A stretch of 36,360 bases of DNA, from positions 1 through 36,360 of IMG/VR virus record IMGVR_UViG_3300017751_000073, one strand, 5' to 3'. The position numbers and the translations under genes are program-made. Shown in pieces: positions 6,712-12,999 of this stretch. Each line of letters opens with the position of its first letter. Position 1 is the stretch's first letter. The notes below the pieces were generated by a model. The model made no database searches, was not told the origin of the DNA, and saw nothing but the letters and a program-made list of their open reading frames with translations. Source of the stretch: a virus.

Positions 6712-6736
6712 GTAGAGGGGGTAATCCCCTCTCTAC
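6712..6736 (+). terminator. Hairpin after the SSB gene, weak terminator or processing site
   Basis: GTAGAGGGG (6712-6720) pairs with CCCCTCTCTAC (6726-6736), one bulged base, around a GTAAT loop. Only three T follow, so termination would be weak; RNA stabilisation of the SSB message is an alternative. Confidence 0.45.
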
Positions 6737-6759
6737 TTTAACTACTTTAATTTAAAACT

Positions 6760-6975
6760 ATGTCAAAAGGAGTAAAAATATCTCAAAGCGAGATAAACAA
6801 AAGAATTAAACAAGTAACTCAAGAAGCTGAGTTTAGGTTTAAATGTATAGAGTTAGCCTCTTCTTTTTCTAAAAAAACTGAGGATTTGCTATCAAATGCA
6901 ACTACTATATATAACTATGCGTTTCATATAAACTCTGATTTATTAAAAAAACAAAAAGAGGATGAGTCAAAATAA
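6760..6975 (+). CDS. Small helical protein, function unknown
   Basis: This is a 71-residue, lysine-rich protein, predicted almost wholly helical with no membrane segment. It starts behind an A/T-rich leader (TTAATTTAAAACT) after the hairpin that follows the SSB gene. Its last 14 bases overlap the next gene, so translation is probably coupled. No family recognised. Confidence 0.6.
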   Translation: MSKGVKISQSEINKRIKQVTQEAEFRFKCIELASSFSKKTEDLLSNATTIYNYAFHINSDLLKKQKEDESK

Positions 6976-7174
6976 AACTATTATGTGGGGCTTTGAGGAA
7001 CCTGACTATATCAGAGCTGAAAAGCATAGAAAGTTTCTTATAAAGCAATATAATAGAAATAGACCTTTCGATGAGCACGTTCATACTATGGAAGATTTGA
7101 ATAGGGCTCTATTAACAAACGAGATAAATAATTTGAAAAATGGAAATAGTTCTAACAAAAAGACAGGAACTTGA
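6962..7174 (+). CDS. Small protein, function unknown
   Basis: This 70-residue protein overlaps its neighbours on both sides (14 bases upstream, 35 bases downstream). It is basic and polar, with a Trp-Gly-Phe motif near the N-terminus and an Asn/Lys-rich C-terminus that looks unstructured. No motif recognised. The tight overlaps argue that it is a real member of the operon leading to the DnaA-like and initiator genes. Confidence 0.6.
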   Translation: MSQNKTIMWGFEEPDYIRAEKHRKFLIKQYNRNRPFDEHVHTMEDLNRALLTNEINNLKNGNSSNKKTGT

Positions 7175-7577
7175 TTATGGGTTAGAGTTTATATCTGAAT
7201 TAGTTGGGGTATCATCCCTAGATATAATGGGGAAAACAAGGCTTCGGGATGTTGTGGTTGCGCGACACTTCTTAAGGTATTATCTAAAGAGAAAATGCTA
7301 CTTTTCATATTCAGAAATAGGCAGGATGACAAACTGTAATCATGCGACTGTAATACACTCAGTAAAATATGTTGAAGATTCTGCAGAATACGATAAACTT
7401 TATAGGTTATATAAGGATAGTGTAGATAGGGGTGTTTTGAAAACAAACTCAAATATTAGAGTCGGTATTTCAAGAATATTAAACGCTAGAAGGTCTAATG
7501 AGTTTAAGTGTAACGCATTAATATCATTATTAAATGAAACAGTTTCAGAAAGAACAAAAGAACAGGGGTCACTCTAG
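7140..7577 (+). CDS. Stand-alone DnaA domain IV (DnaA-box-binding domain) protein
   Basis: This 145-residue protein carries in residues about 18-80 the full DNA-binding domain of bacterial DnaA: IMGKTRLRDVVVARHFLRYYL, YSEIG, and NCNHATVIHSVKYV, which corresponds to the DnaA signature DHATVLHA with its recognition helix. The AAA+ ATPase domain is absent. The remaining 65 residues are basic and helical, family unknown. Known precedents are stand-alone DnaA-C proteins that compete with or recruit to DnaA boxes. It lies four genes after SSB and two genes before the initiator. It may steer replication to the phage origin or block host DnaA; both are inference. Confidence 0.82.
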   Translation: MEIVLTKRQELDYGLEFISELVGVSSLDIMGKTRLRDVVVARHFLRYYLKRKCYFSYSEIGRMTNCNHATVIHSVKYVEDSAEYDKLYRLYKDSVDRGVLKTNSNIRVGISRILNARRSNEFKCNALISLLNETVSERTKEQGSL

Positions 7578-7755
7578 GCCTGTTGTAGCTGTTTGTGTTG
7601 ATGAAACATCAGACAGTTATAAGGAAATTATATGGTTTGGTAGTGTTCGCAGTTGTGCAAAATACTTAGAGAGAAACCCTGCGGCAGTTACAAAGGTTTG
7701 TCAAGGCGCTTGGCACACTTGCAACAACCACAAAGTTTACTACGAAGAAGATTAA
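7534..7755 (+). CDS. Small NUMOD-like helix-turn-helix protein
   Basis: This is a 73-residue protein. Residues about 32-70 read WFGSVRSCAKYLERNPAAV, then KVCQGAWHTCNNHKVYY, the pattern of the NUMOD1-type DNA-binding module found at the C-terminus of HNH and GIY-YIG homing endonucleases (short strand, helix pair, Gly-rich loop, aromatic end). No nuclease domain is attached, so this is a free-standing DNA-binding module or a remnant of a mobile endonuclease. It overlaps the DnaA-like gene by 44 bases. Family call is moderate. Confidence 0.62.
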   Translation: MKQFQKEQKNRGHSRPVVAVCVDETSDSYKEIIWFGSVRSCAKYLERNPAAVTKVCQGAWHTCNNHKVYYEED

Positions 7756-7804
7756 GAGAAAAAACACGGGAAGCTTGTGAAAGCGGATTGGTAAAAAGAA
7801 AACT

Positions 7805-8455
7805 ATGAACAGAGATTTTAAGGGAATATGGATACCGAGAGAGATTTGGGTGTCCAAAGAGATTTCTATGCAAGAAAAAGTTTTCTTAGCTGAAATACAC
7901 AGCTTAGATAACGAAATGGGTTGTATAGCAAGTAACGCGTACTTTGCTGAGTTTTTTCAGTTGAGTAAATCTAGCGTAAGTCGTGTAATATCATCACTAT
8001 CTAAAAAGGGGTTGATAAAAGTGCACTTGGTTTACAAAGACAATAAAGAAGTTGATAAAAGAATAATCAGGTGCTGTAAGTATGGTGACAAGGAAATTAA
8101 AGAGGTGAAGAAAGAAATAAAAACTTCATCTGAAACTTTACTGCCTGAAGGTTTTGCACCTAAAGTTATTGATTACTTAAACGAAAAGGCTAACAGGAGA
8201 ATTAGAGTTGGTTATCCTATAAGAAAATTAATAAATGCTAGATATAAAGAGGGTTATAATTTAGAGGATTTTAAGCACGTTATTGATGTTAAGTGTTCTC
8301 AATGGATTGGTACGGACTTTGAAAAGTATTTAAGACCATCTACTTTATTTAATGCAACAAGGTTTACTGAGTATCATTCAGAAAAACTAAAGCCTACAAA
8401 CAAGGATGTAAGCGAAAATATTACTAACTCTCAAATAGGCTTTTACGATGTATAA
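7805..8455 (+). CDS. Replication initiator / helicase-loader-like protein (winged helix plus Phg_2220_C-like domain)
   Basis: This 216-residue protein has two domains. Residues about 15-75 form a winged helix (ASNAYFAEFFQLSKSSVSRVISSLSKKGLI). Residues about 120-195 match the conserved C-terminal phage replication domain: YLNEKANRRI, RYKEGYNLEDFKHVID, then W and KYLRPSTLF. In other phages this architecture is the O/DnaD-like initiator that binds the origin and loads helicase. The gene overlaps the helicase gene by 8 bases, the usual initiator-helicase pair. Origin repeats inside the gene, common in such initiators, were not evident. Confidence 0.82.
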   Translation: MNRDFKGIWIPREIWVSKEISMQEKVFLAEIHSLDNEMGCIASNAYFAEFFQLSKSSVSRVISSLSKKGLIKVHLVYKDNKEVDKRIIRCCKYGDKEIKEVKKEIKTSSETLLPEGFAPKVIDYLNEKANRRIRVGYPIRKLINARYKEGYNLEDFKHVIDVKCSQWIGTDFEKYLRPSTLFNATRFTEYHSEKLKPTNKDVSENITNSQIGFYDV

Positions 8456-9386
8456 GATTAGTAACAAAGATGAGATAAAAAGGTATGCAGGTAATATATT
8501 TAGAAATGGTCTTCCCAAAGGAGTTTCCACAGGAATACCAAACCTAGACCCTCACTATAAGTATAGAAAAGGGGAGTTGGATGTTATAATGGGATTAGCA
8601 AACATAGGAAAAACAACAACAATGTTTTATCTTATGCTTAACGCTTCAGTTCGTTATGGTTGGAAGTGGCTTTGTTATTGTCCTGAAAATGAACCCGTAG
8701 GGGATATGATTTCTGATATTGCTGAAATGTATGTAGGAAAAAGCGCTGACAAAGATAGGAATGATAGAATGTCTGCTAATGAGTTTAGCGATGCTATTGA
8801 TTGGGTATTAGACCACTTCACTATCATCAGTTTTAAAGAACAACCTTCAGCAAATCAAGTTCTATCTGCTTTTGAAGAACAAATGGAACACGTAAAATAT
8901 GATGGCTGTTTAATAGACCCGTTGAACGACTTAAGAGTGGAAAACGGGTTTAGTAAGTATGACTATTATTATAATATGCTTTCAAACATAAGAAGATTTA
9001 AGCAGAAGCATAATGTAAAGTTTATACTAACAACGCATGCAGGTACGGCTGCGGCAAGAAAAAAAGACGATGCAGGCAGAATTCCCGCACCCTCAATGTA
9101 TGATGTTGAATTTGGAGGGATGTTCGCAAACAGAACCGACAACTTTATAGTTATACATAGACACTTAAATAGTCAACAATGGGATACAACAGAAATTCAT
9201 GTAAGGAAAATAAAGTTTCAAAAGTTAGTAGGGTTACCAACTCAAGAAGATAGTCCTGTTCACTTGAAATTCTCACCAAAAAGTTGTAGATTTACATACC
9301 TTAATACAAGTCAAGGAGGATTATTTATAGACCCTTTGGTTGGTTTAAGTAAAAACAAGGAATCAAAAGTAGAGATTAATTTTTAA
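8448..9386 (+). CDS. DnaB-type replicative helicase, RecA-fold domain only
   Basis: This 312-residue protein has Walker A GLANIGKTT (49-57), a catalytic Glu in CPEN (E80), Walker B GCLIDPLND (153-161, D157) and a sensor His in LTTHAGT (H197). The order matches the C-terminal ATPase domain of DnaB-family helicases. The N-terminal primase-interacting domain is missing, as in some phage helicases. It starts 8 bases inside the initiator gene. No phage primase or polymerase was found, so host enzymes must complete the replisome. Confidence 0.85.
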   Translation: MYKISNKDEIKRYAGNIFRNGLPKGVSTGIPNLDPHYKYRKGELDVIMGLANIGKTTTMFYLMLNASVRYGWKWLCYCPENEPVGDMISDIAEMYVGKSADKDRNDRMSANEFSDAIDWVLDHFTIISFKEQPSANQVLSAFEEQMEHVKYDGCLIDPLNDLRVENGFSKYDYYYNMLSNIRRFKQKHNVKFILTTHAGTAAARKKDDAGRIPAPSMYDVEFGGMFANRTDNFIVIHRHLNSQQWDTTEIHVRKIKFQKLVGLPTQEDSPVHLKFSPKSCRFTYLNTSQGGLFIDPLVGLSKNKESKVEINF

Positions 9387-9395
9387 CAGATGTGA

Positions 9396-9432
9396 TGGAG
9401 AGTTTTAAAGATTTGGTCGTCTGGACTCTCCA
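9396..9432 (+). promoter_or_regulatory. Hairpin between helicase gene and 62-aa gene
   Basis: TGGAGAGT (9396-9403) pairs perfectly with ACTCTCCA (9425-9432) across a 21-base loop. There is no T-tract, so it is more likely an RNA-stabilising or processing element than a terminator. Confidence 0.4.
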
Positions 9433-9452
9433 CGCTTCTTAAACAAAATAAC

Positions 9453-9641
9453 ATGGGAAGACTTAAAGAATTTTTAATCAACGAGCAAATGCGTATTACG
9501 GGTAATTGGCGAGAGCAAGACCACGCGGAGTATTTGACTTGGAGAAATCAATTAGAACAAGAAGATAAAGTTTGTTATGAAGGAAAATCTAAAATCTCAA
9601 GAAGAGATAAACAAGGAGATAGCAAGAAAAACTTGGGATAG
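9453..9641 (+). CDS. Small protein, function unknown
   Basis: This is a 62-residue, charged protein with a Trp-rich middle (NWREQDHAEYLTWRNQL) and a basic end. The ATG has the phage's A-rich leader (TTAAACAAAATAAC). Its 3' end overlaps a 49-codon gene in another frame. No family recognised. Confidence 0.6.
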   Translation: MGRLKEFLINEQMRITGNWREQDHAEYLTWRNQLEQEDKVCYEGKSKISRRDKQGDSKKNLG

Positions 9642-9726
9642 TTGGATTATAGACTCAGTAGAAACCGAAGAACAACCTGAATTAAATAACTATGGAGATA
9701 GCGGAAATGGCAATGCAGACTCTTAG
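9577..9726 (+). CDS. Small overlapping gene, 49 aa, function unknown
   Basis: An ATG at 9577 opens a 49-codon frame ending with TAG at 9724-9726. The protein begins MKENLKSQEEINKEIARKTW and is acidic at the C-terminus. It overlaps the upstream gene by 65 bases and the downstream gene by 35 bases, and it fills what would otherwise be a 50-base gap. Nested starts like this are the rule in this operon. Composition looks like a real helical protein, but there is no family match. Confidence 0.5.
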   Translation: MKENLKSQEEINKEIARKTWDSWIIDSVETEEQPELNNYGDSGNGNADS

Positions 9727-10018
9727 GGAGTCGCAAGCAAATAACGAAGAAAATAACTTTATGCACGCATACTCAGATATGCTTGTAGAGGTTGATAAGA
9801 TGAGGTCAGAACTCATAAATAGCGCAGGAAAAATAAGTTCTGAAATTTATGATAAAAAGGAAAAAAGAGTAGATGACTTAAATGATTGCTTGATTTTATT
9901 TAATCAATGCTTCTTTAAAATGATTTACTATAAACAAGAAATGGTTACTTGGAAAAAGAAAGCTTTGGAAAAAGAGCTAGAATTCGTTAACTTTGTAACT
10001 AAACAAATAGATAAATGA
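9692..10018 (+). CDS. Coiled-coil protein, function unknown
   Basis: This 108-residue protein is almost entirely helical, with heptad-like hydrophobic spacing across residues 25-100. There is no membrane segment and no recognised motif. Its stop codon overlaps the next start (ATGA), so translation of the two is coupled. Confidence 0.62.
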   Translation: MEIAEMAMQTLRESQANNEENNFMHAYSDMLVEVDKMRSELINSAGKISSEIYDKKEKRVDDLNDCLILFNQCFFKMIYYKQEMVTWKKKALEKELEFVNFVTKQIDK

Positions 10019-10341
10019 GTAAAATAGAATATAAAGTTGTTTCTAAAATTTTAGAACGTTCTAATAAAGGGTTAGATAAGTACGGAACTTCTATGGAAAG
10101 AAATGACTTAAGCACTTTACAGTGGCTTATACACGCTCAAGAAGAAGCTATGGATATGGCTATCTATTTAGAAAAACTTATAGATGAAGAAAAAAAGAAA
10201 GAGTGTAACAAGGAGTGCTGCAGTGAAAGCAGGGTTCCGAAGTGGACTAGAACATCGAGTTTGGAAGAACTTGAAGCAAAGACATGTGACGGGATGTGCT
10301 TACGAAGCCCTGAAGGTCGGTTATGTGATTCCTGCGAGTAA
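10015..10341 (+). CDS. MazG-like helical protein with cysteine-rich out-of-frame tail
   Basis: Of 108 residues, the first 60 resemble small phage proteins related to nucleotide pyrophosphohydrolases: KGLDKYGTSMER, then STLQWLIHAQEEAMDMAIYLEKL. The expected full set of metal-binding Glu/Asp is incomplete, so activity is doubtful. Residues about 57-108 are encoded by DNA that also encodes the start of the resolvase in another frame; this tail has seven Cys (ECNKECC, CDGMC, CDSC) and could bind metal or could be a by-product of reading through. Its start overlaps the preceding stop by 4 bases. Confidence 0.62.
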   Translation: MSKIEYKVVSKILERSNKGLDKYGTSMERNDLSTLQWLIHAQEEAMDMAIYLEKLIDEEKKKECNKECCSESRVPKWTRTSSLEELEAKTCDGMCLRSPEGRLCDSCE

Positions 10342-10600
10342 CCATTCATATACACCCGACATAATACTCCCTAACGGGATAATACTAGAAGTCAAAGGAC
10401 GTTTAGTAAAATCCGATAGAGATAAACATTTACTCATAAAGGAACAACACCCAAACTTAGATATTAGATTCTTATTTCAAAACGCTAACAACAAGATTAG
10501 GAAGGGAAGTAAAACAACTTACGCTCAATGGTGTGATAAAAATGACATACTATGGTGTGAGAAAATAGTACCTGACTCTTGGATAAGAGAAAAGAAATAG
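10184..10600 (+). CDS. Holliday junction resolvase, T7 endonuclease I-like
   Basis: This 138-residue protein matches phage endonuclease I throughout: GFRSGLEHRVWKNL with E23, YTPDIILPNG with D59, and EVKGRL with E69 and K71, the E...PD...ExK nuclease set used by T7 gp3. The YEALKVGYVIP strand before it is also typical. The usual role is cutting branched DNA before packaging and degrading host DNA. The ATG at 10184 lies 158 bases inside the preceding gene, and a new promoter follows directly after its stop codon. Confidence 0.88.
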   Translation: MKKKRKSVTRSAAVKAGFRSGLEHRVWKNLKQRHVTGCAYEALKVGYVIPASNHSYTPDIILPNGIILEVKGRLVKSDRDKHLLIKEQHPNLDIRFLFQNANNKIRKGSKTTYAQWCDKNDILWCEKIVPDSWIREKK

Positions 10601-10608
10601 TATCTTTG
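10579..10608 (+). promoter_or_regulatory. Bacteroidota-type promoter upstream of a short structured RNA
   Basis: TTG (10579-10581), 19 bases, TATCTTTG (10601-10608, exact TAnnTTTG). It directly follows the stop of the resolvase gene. Transcripts from here meet a strong terminator about 70 bases later. Confidence 0.78.
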
Positions 10609-10613
10609 AATAT

Positions 10614-10688
10614 TCCCTGTTTATCTCTGCATAGTTGCACTTTAAATAGTGCGTGTAGCCCTTGCATTTGCAGGGGTTACTTTTTTTT
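10614..10688 (+). ncRNA. Candidate small RNA or attenuated leader, about 75 nt
   Basis: A consensus promoter (10579-10608) is followed by two hairpins, GCACT/AGTGC at 10637-10652 and the terminator at 10655-10680 with its T8 tract. Nothing long enough to be a gene lies between. The transcript would either be released as a short structured RNA or act as an attenuator for the phosphoesterase gene. The exact ends are inferred. Confidence 0.55.
10655..10688 (+). terminator. Strong intrinsic terminator before the phosphoesterase gene
   Basis: GTAGCCCTTGCA (10655-10666) pairs with TGCAGGGGTTAC (10669-10680), twelve pairs including two G-U, followed by eight T (10681-10688). It ends transcripts from the promoter at 10579-10608 and probably from the resolvase operon. 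Confidence 0.85.
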
Positions 10689-10698
10689 ATTACCTTTG
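10667..10698 (+). promoter_or_regulatory. Promoter of the phosphoesterase gene, nested in the terminator
   Basis: TTTG (10667-10670), 20 bases, TACCTTTG (10691-10698, exact TAnnTTTG). The -33 element is in the terminator loop and right arm. Only 7 bases separate the box from the ATG at 10706, so the mRNA is leaderless or nearly so. Confidence 0.8.
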
Positions 10699-10705
10699 CT
10701 TTGTT

Positions 10706-11449
10706 ATGGAAAAACAATACCGACCTAGATTATCTCAATTTGAGTGGAGTTTAATTCAAAAATCAAGAGAATCACAATCACCATCCACAGGCAACGTCTT
10801 AGTTGTTGGAGATATTCATGAACCTTTTTGCTTAAAAGGATACCTTGAGCATTGCAAAGAGCAAATGCGAAAGTATCAATGTTCAGAAGTTGTATTTATA
10901 GGAGATGTTATTGATTCTCATTATAGTTCTTTTCACAAACAAGACCCTGACGGTTATGGTGCGGGTGAGGAATTAGATAGAGCAATAGATAAAATACAAA
11001 TGTGGCATAACGCGTTTCCGATAGCAAAAGTTTGCATAGGAAATCACGATGCTATAGTTCGTAGAAAAGCTTTCGATAGCGGAATATCAAAAGTTTGGAT
11101 AAGGGATTTTGACGAGGTTTTAGGTGTAGAAGGGTGGGACTTTAAAGAACATCATCATATAGGAGATGTTTTATATGTTCACGGAACAGGGACTTCAGGC
11201 AGAAACGCTGCAGCTAATAAAGCATTGCAGTTTGGGTGTTCAGTAGTGCAAGGGCACATTCACACTGAGGCCTCAGTAATATATAATGGAAAACATTGGG
11301 GTATGCAAGTAGGTTGTGGTGTAGATAGAAAAAGCTACGCAATGGCATACGCAAAGCACTTCGCAAAATCCTATAAACTTTCTTGTGGAGTAGTTCTTGA
11401 AAATGGAACGCTACCAATGGTTATCCCTTATTTAGAATCAGGAGCGTAA
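10706..11449 (+). CDS. Calcineurin-like metallophosphoesterase
   Basis: From ATG 10706 the protein has 247 residues. A GTG start 57 bases upstream would place codons inside the terminator hairpin and is rejected. All five metal-site blocks are present: GDIHE (35-39), GDVID (66-70), GNHD (112-115), VHG (158-160) and GHIHT (183-187). The family cuts phosphomonoesters or diesters with two metals; in phages some act on nucleic-acid ends or cyclic nucleotides, and the substrate here is unknown. It has its own promoter, is the last gene of the rightward arm, and its 3' end overlaps the convergent late gene by 22 bases. Confidence 0.88.
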   Translation: MEKQYRPRLSQFEWSLIQKSRESQSPSTGNVLVVGDIHEPFCLKGYLEHCKEQMRKYQCSEVVFIGDVIDSHYSSFHKQDPDGYGAGEELDRAIDKIQMWHNAFPIAKVCIGNHDAIVRRKAFDSGISKVWIRDFDEVLGVEGWDFKEHHHIGDVLYVHGTGTSGRNAAANKALQFGCSVVQGHIHTEASVIYNGKHWGMQVGCGVDRKSYAMAYAKHFAKSYKLSCGVVLENGTLPMVIPYLESGA

Positions 11450-11718
11450 ACTGTAGCTACAGCAAGAGCAACCATAACCAAGTGTTGCCAAGTAACCTCA
11501 CCCGCAACTTCTATTTGATGAACTGCGGCTATAGCTATAACACCTCCAATAGTTCTTTTACTAGACCATTTACCGTTCTTATCTCTAAACATCTTAGGGA
11601 TAATAAACGACATAATTTTAGCTCCTGTAGTAACCATTGGATTTATCACGGGTTTCTTTCCTTTTTTAATCTCTTTCGAGGCTATGTAGTCTTTTCTATT
11701 TTTCTTCCTTAGACCCAT
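11428..11718 (-). CDS. Small membrane protein in the lysis-like group
   Basis: This 96-residue protein has a basic, soluble first half and two hydrophobic stretches near the C-terminus (about 57-67 and 77-92, VMVALAVATVYA). It is the last gene of the leftward operon and lies directly after another small membrane protein, overlapping it by 23 bases. Position and topology suit a holin or spanin-like partner, but no family was recognised. Its last 22 bases overlap the end of the phosphoesterase gene on the other strand. Confidence 0.62.
   Translation of the reverse strand: MGLRKKNRKDYIASKEIKKGKKPVINPMVTTGAKIMSFIIPKMFRDKNGKWSSKRTIGGVIAIAAVHQIEVAGEVTWQHLVMVALAVATVYAPDSK
11451..11462. repeat. Perfect 12-bp palindrome at the convergence point
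   Basis: CTGTAGCTACAG is fully self-complementary and lies just after the stop of the rightward phosphoesterase gene, inside the last leftward gene. There is no T-tract on either side, so it is not an obvious terminator. Confidence 0.5.
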
Positions 11719-11875
11719 AGTTAGGAATCAAAAATTCTAAAACTTTATCTAGCTTACCAAAAACCTCATCATCTTTTACAGAAGGTGTTAATCTAACGAT
11801 TACTTTTACTGCAGCCATGACAGCAACAATAATAGCAATAATATCTGTTCCGTTTTGTGAAATGTACTCAATCAT
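11696..11875 (-). CDS. Small membrane protein, candidate holin (59 aa)
   Basis: The ATG at 11875 opens a 59-residue frame ending with TAG at 11696-11698. It has one clear membrane helix (about residues 11-28, IIAIIVAVMAAVKVIV) followed by LTPSVKDDEVFGKLDKVLE and a short charged end. I recall small phage membrane proteins in which one helix is followed by a TP-x-x-DD motif; these are often listed as putative holins. It fills the gap between the DUF5675 gene (4 bases) and the 96-aa membrane protein (23-base overlap), the position expected for lysis genes. Confidence 0.72.
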   Translation of the reverse strand: MIEYISQNGTDIIAIIVAVMAAVKVIVRLTPSVKDDEVFGKLDKVLEFLIPNYGSKEEK

Positions 11876-11879
11876 AATT

Positions 11880-12281
11880 TTAAATTATAGTTATGTAAAA
11901 TTCTTCAGGAAGAATACTTAACAATTTATCCATAGTATCTCTACTAGATGTAATGTCTATCTCCCCGTCTTTGTCTATATCAGCATAGTTTTTACCAACA
12001 GCTATACAACCTCTAAGTTGATAATGATAGTTTGCACTGTGTATTAAAACGTACTCCCTACCATCTACATCGTTAATTAAAAAATGCTCACCATGTCTTG
12101 CGGAAAATCTTGTCGTTACAACATACTCTCCACGAGGTATGCAAGATACACTTCTTTTGTTATCTTTCCAAGAAAGCTCTAATGTTTTACAAGAAAAGCA
12201 CTCTTTAAGCTCGTCGTGAATAGTGAGCTTCCCTAATGTTGATTTACCTGTATCTACAAGCCTGTTTAATACAACTTTCAT
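11880..12281 (-). CDS. DUF5675-family protein, possible cell-wall enzyme
   Basis: This 133-residue protein matches DUF5675: TLGKLTI, CKTLELSWKDNKRSVSCIPRGEY (29-53; key SCIPRGEY), GREYVLIHSANYH and LRGCIAVG. The invariant His81, followed by Gly-Cys92-Ile, looks like the catalytic HxG...GC pair of YkuD L,D-transpeptidases, and CIPRGEYVV resembles their TPxGxY strand; this similarity is my inference. No lysozyme, amidase or other endolysin is visible in the genome, and this gene sits directly upstream of two small membrane proteins, so a role in lysis is plausible. It overlaps the upstream gene by one base. Confidence 0.75.
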   Translation of the reverse strand: MKVVLNRLVDTGKSTLGKLTIHDELKECFSCKTLELSWKDNKRSVSCIPRGEYVVTTRFSARHGEHFLINDVDGREYVLIHSANYHYQLRGCIAVGKNYADIDKDGEIDITSSRDTMDKLLSILPEEFYITII

Positions 12282-12529
12282 TACTTTGCTCTTCTAACTT
12301 TTTTAGCTAACTTTTTTCCGTAAGGAGCATTTTGTTTTCCCTTTGAAGTAGCCTTCTTCTTCTTCCTGTTCTCAGCAGCTTTTTGAGCAGGTGTAAGAGA
12401 CTCTCTAACACTTTTAGGTAGGTATCTACCTCTTTTAGATTTAGGTTTCTTTTTATCTTTTTTAGAGACATAATCCCAATCTTGTTTAGTCCATTTTTTT
12501 AGACTTTTTTGTGATTTTTTTAGAGCCAT
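12281..12529 (-). CDS. Small very basic protein
   Basis: This is an 82-residue protein, about one third Lys plus Arg, with a conserved-looking core (WTKQDWDYVSKKD, RGRYLPKSVRESLTPAQ). Composition suggests nucleic-acid binding or a virion DNA-associated role. Start and stop are linked to both neighbours by one-base TAATG overlaps. Similar small basic genes are common next to structural genes of marine phages; the function is unknown. Confidence 0.68.
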   Translation of the reverse strand: MALKKSQKSLKKWTKQDWDYVSKKDKKKPKSKRGRYLPKSVRESLTPAQKAAENRKKKKATSKGKQNAPYGKKLAKKVRRAK

Positions 12530-12705
12530 TATTTGTAACCTCCTCCTGCTTTTTTATATTCTCTTGCAAGCATTTGAGCCTTTCTAGCAGACCACTGACC
12601 TGCGCGACCTCCTTTAGAGCCAGACTTTATTTTATTAAATAAACGCTTTCTCATAGTAGGCTTAGTATAGTTTCCTGCTTTATTTACTGTGCTTTTTTTC
12701 TTCAT
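12529..12705 (-). CDS. Small basic protein ending GQWSARKAQ...GGGYK
   Basis: This is a 58-residue protein. I chose ATG 12705 because it forms a TAATG overlap with the upstream stop, whereas the alternative GTG at 12711 lies inside the upstream gene. The end GGRAGQWSARKAQMLAREYK followed by GGGYK matches a family I recall from many marine phages, with no established function. It is strongly basic and probably DNA- or capsid-associated. Confidence 0.72.
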   Translation of the reverse strand: MKKKSTVNKAGNYTKPTMRKRLFNKIKSGSKGGRAGQWSARKAQMLAREYKKAGGGYK

Positions 12706-12995
12706 TACCACTTAACTTTATCAGCCCAATACGCTGCAGACATTTTACCTTTTGCTATATTTTTTGCGTGACGAGCTTTAAATGAAGCTCTTTTCTTTTT
12801 CATTCTATCAGACTCACCTTTTTTTGGCTTTCCTGCCGTACTAGCTCCTTGCTCACCAAACCTAATAGTTTTTACTTTGCCACCTTCTTTTGCTACAACA
12901 ACGTGAGACTTTTTAGGATGACTAGGGGTTCGTTTAGGTTTATTGTAGCCTGAAACACCTGCTCTTTCTAGTCTTGAATCTTTCTTTTTAGCCAT
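12705..12995 (-). CDS. Conserved phage protein with RFGEQGAS and SFKARHAKNI motifs
   Basis: The start at ATG 12995 gives 96 residues; a longer frame to 13079 would run through the end of the upstream gene and is rejected. The motifs SGYNKPKRTPSHPKKSHVVV, RFGEQGAS, SFKARHAKNI and SAAYWADKVKW are typical of a small basic family found beside structural genes in many tailed phages. Its role is unknown; minor virion or DNA-associated functions are guesses. It lies 4 bases after the upstream gene's stop. Confidence 0.75.
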   Translation of the reverse strand: MAKKKDSRLERAGVSGYNKPKRTPSHPKKSHVVVAKEGGKVKTIRFGEQGASTAGKPKKGESDRMKKKRASFKARHAKNIAKGKMSAAYWADKVKW

Positions 12996-12999
12996 AATA

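Noticed and set aside
7189-7452. 87-codon minus-strand frame
   Set aside because: Antisense to the DnaA-like gene, with no promoter or leader.
10649-10705. GTG start for the phosphoesterase giving 19 extra residues
   Set aside because: The codons would run through the terminator hairpin and T-tract, and the transcript from the nested promoter starts downstream of it.
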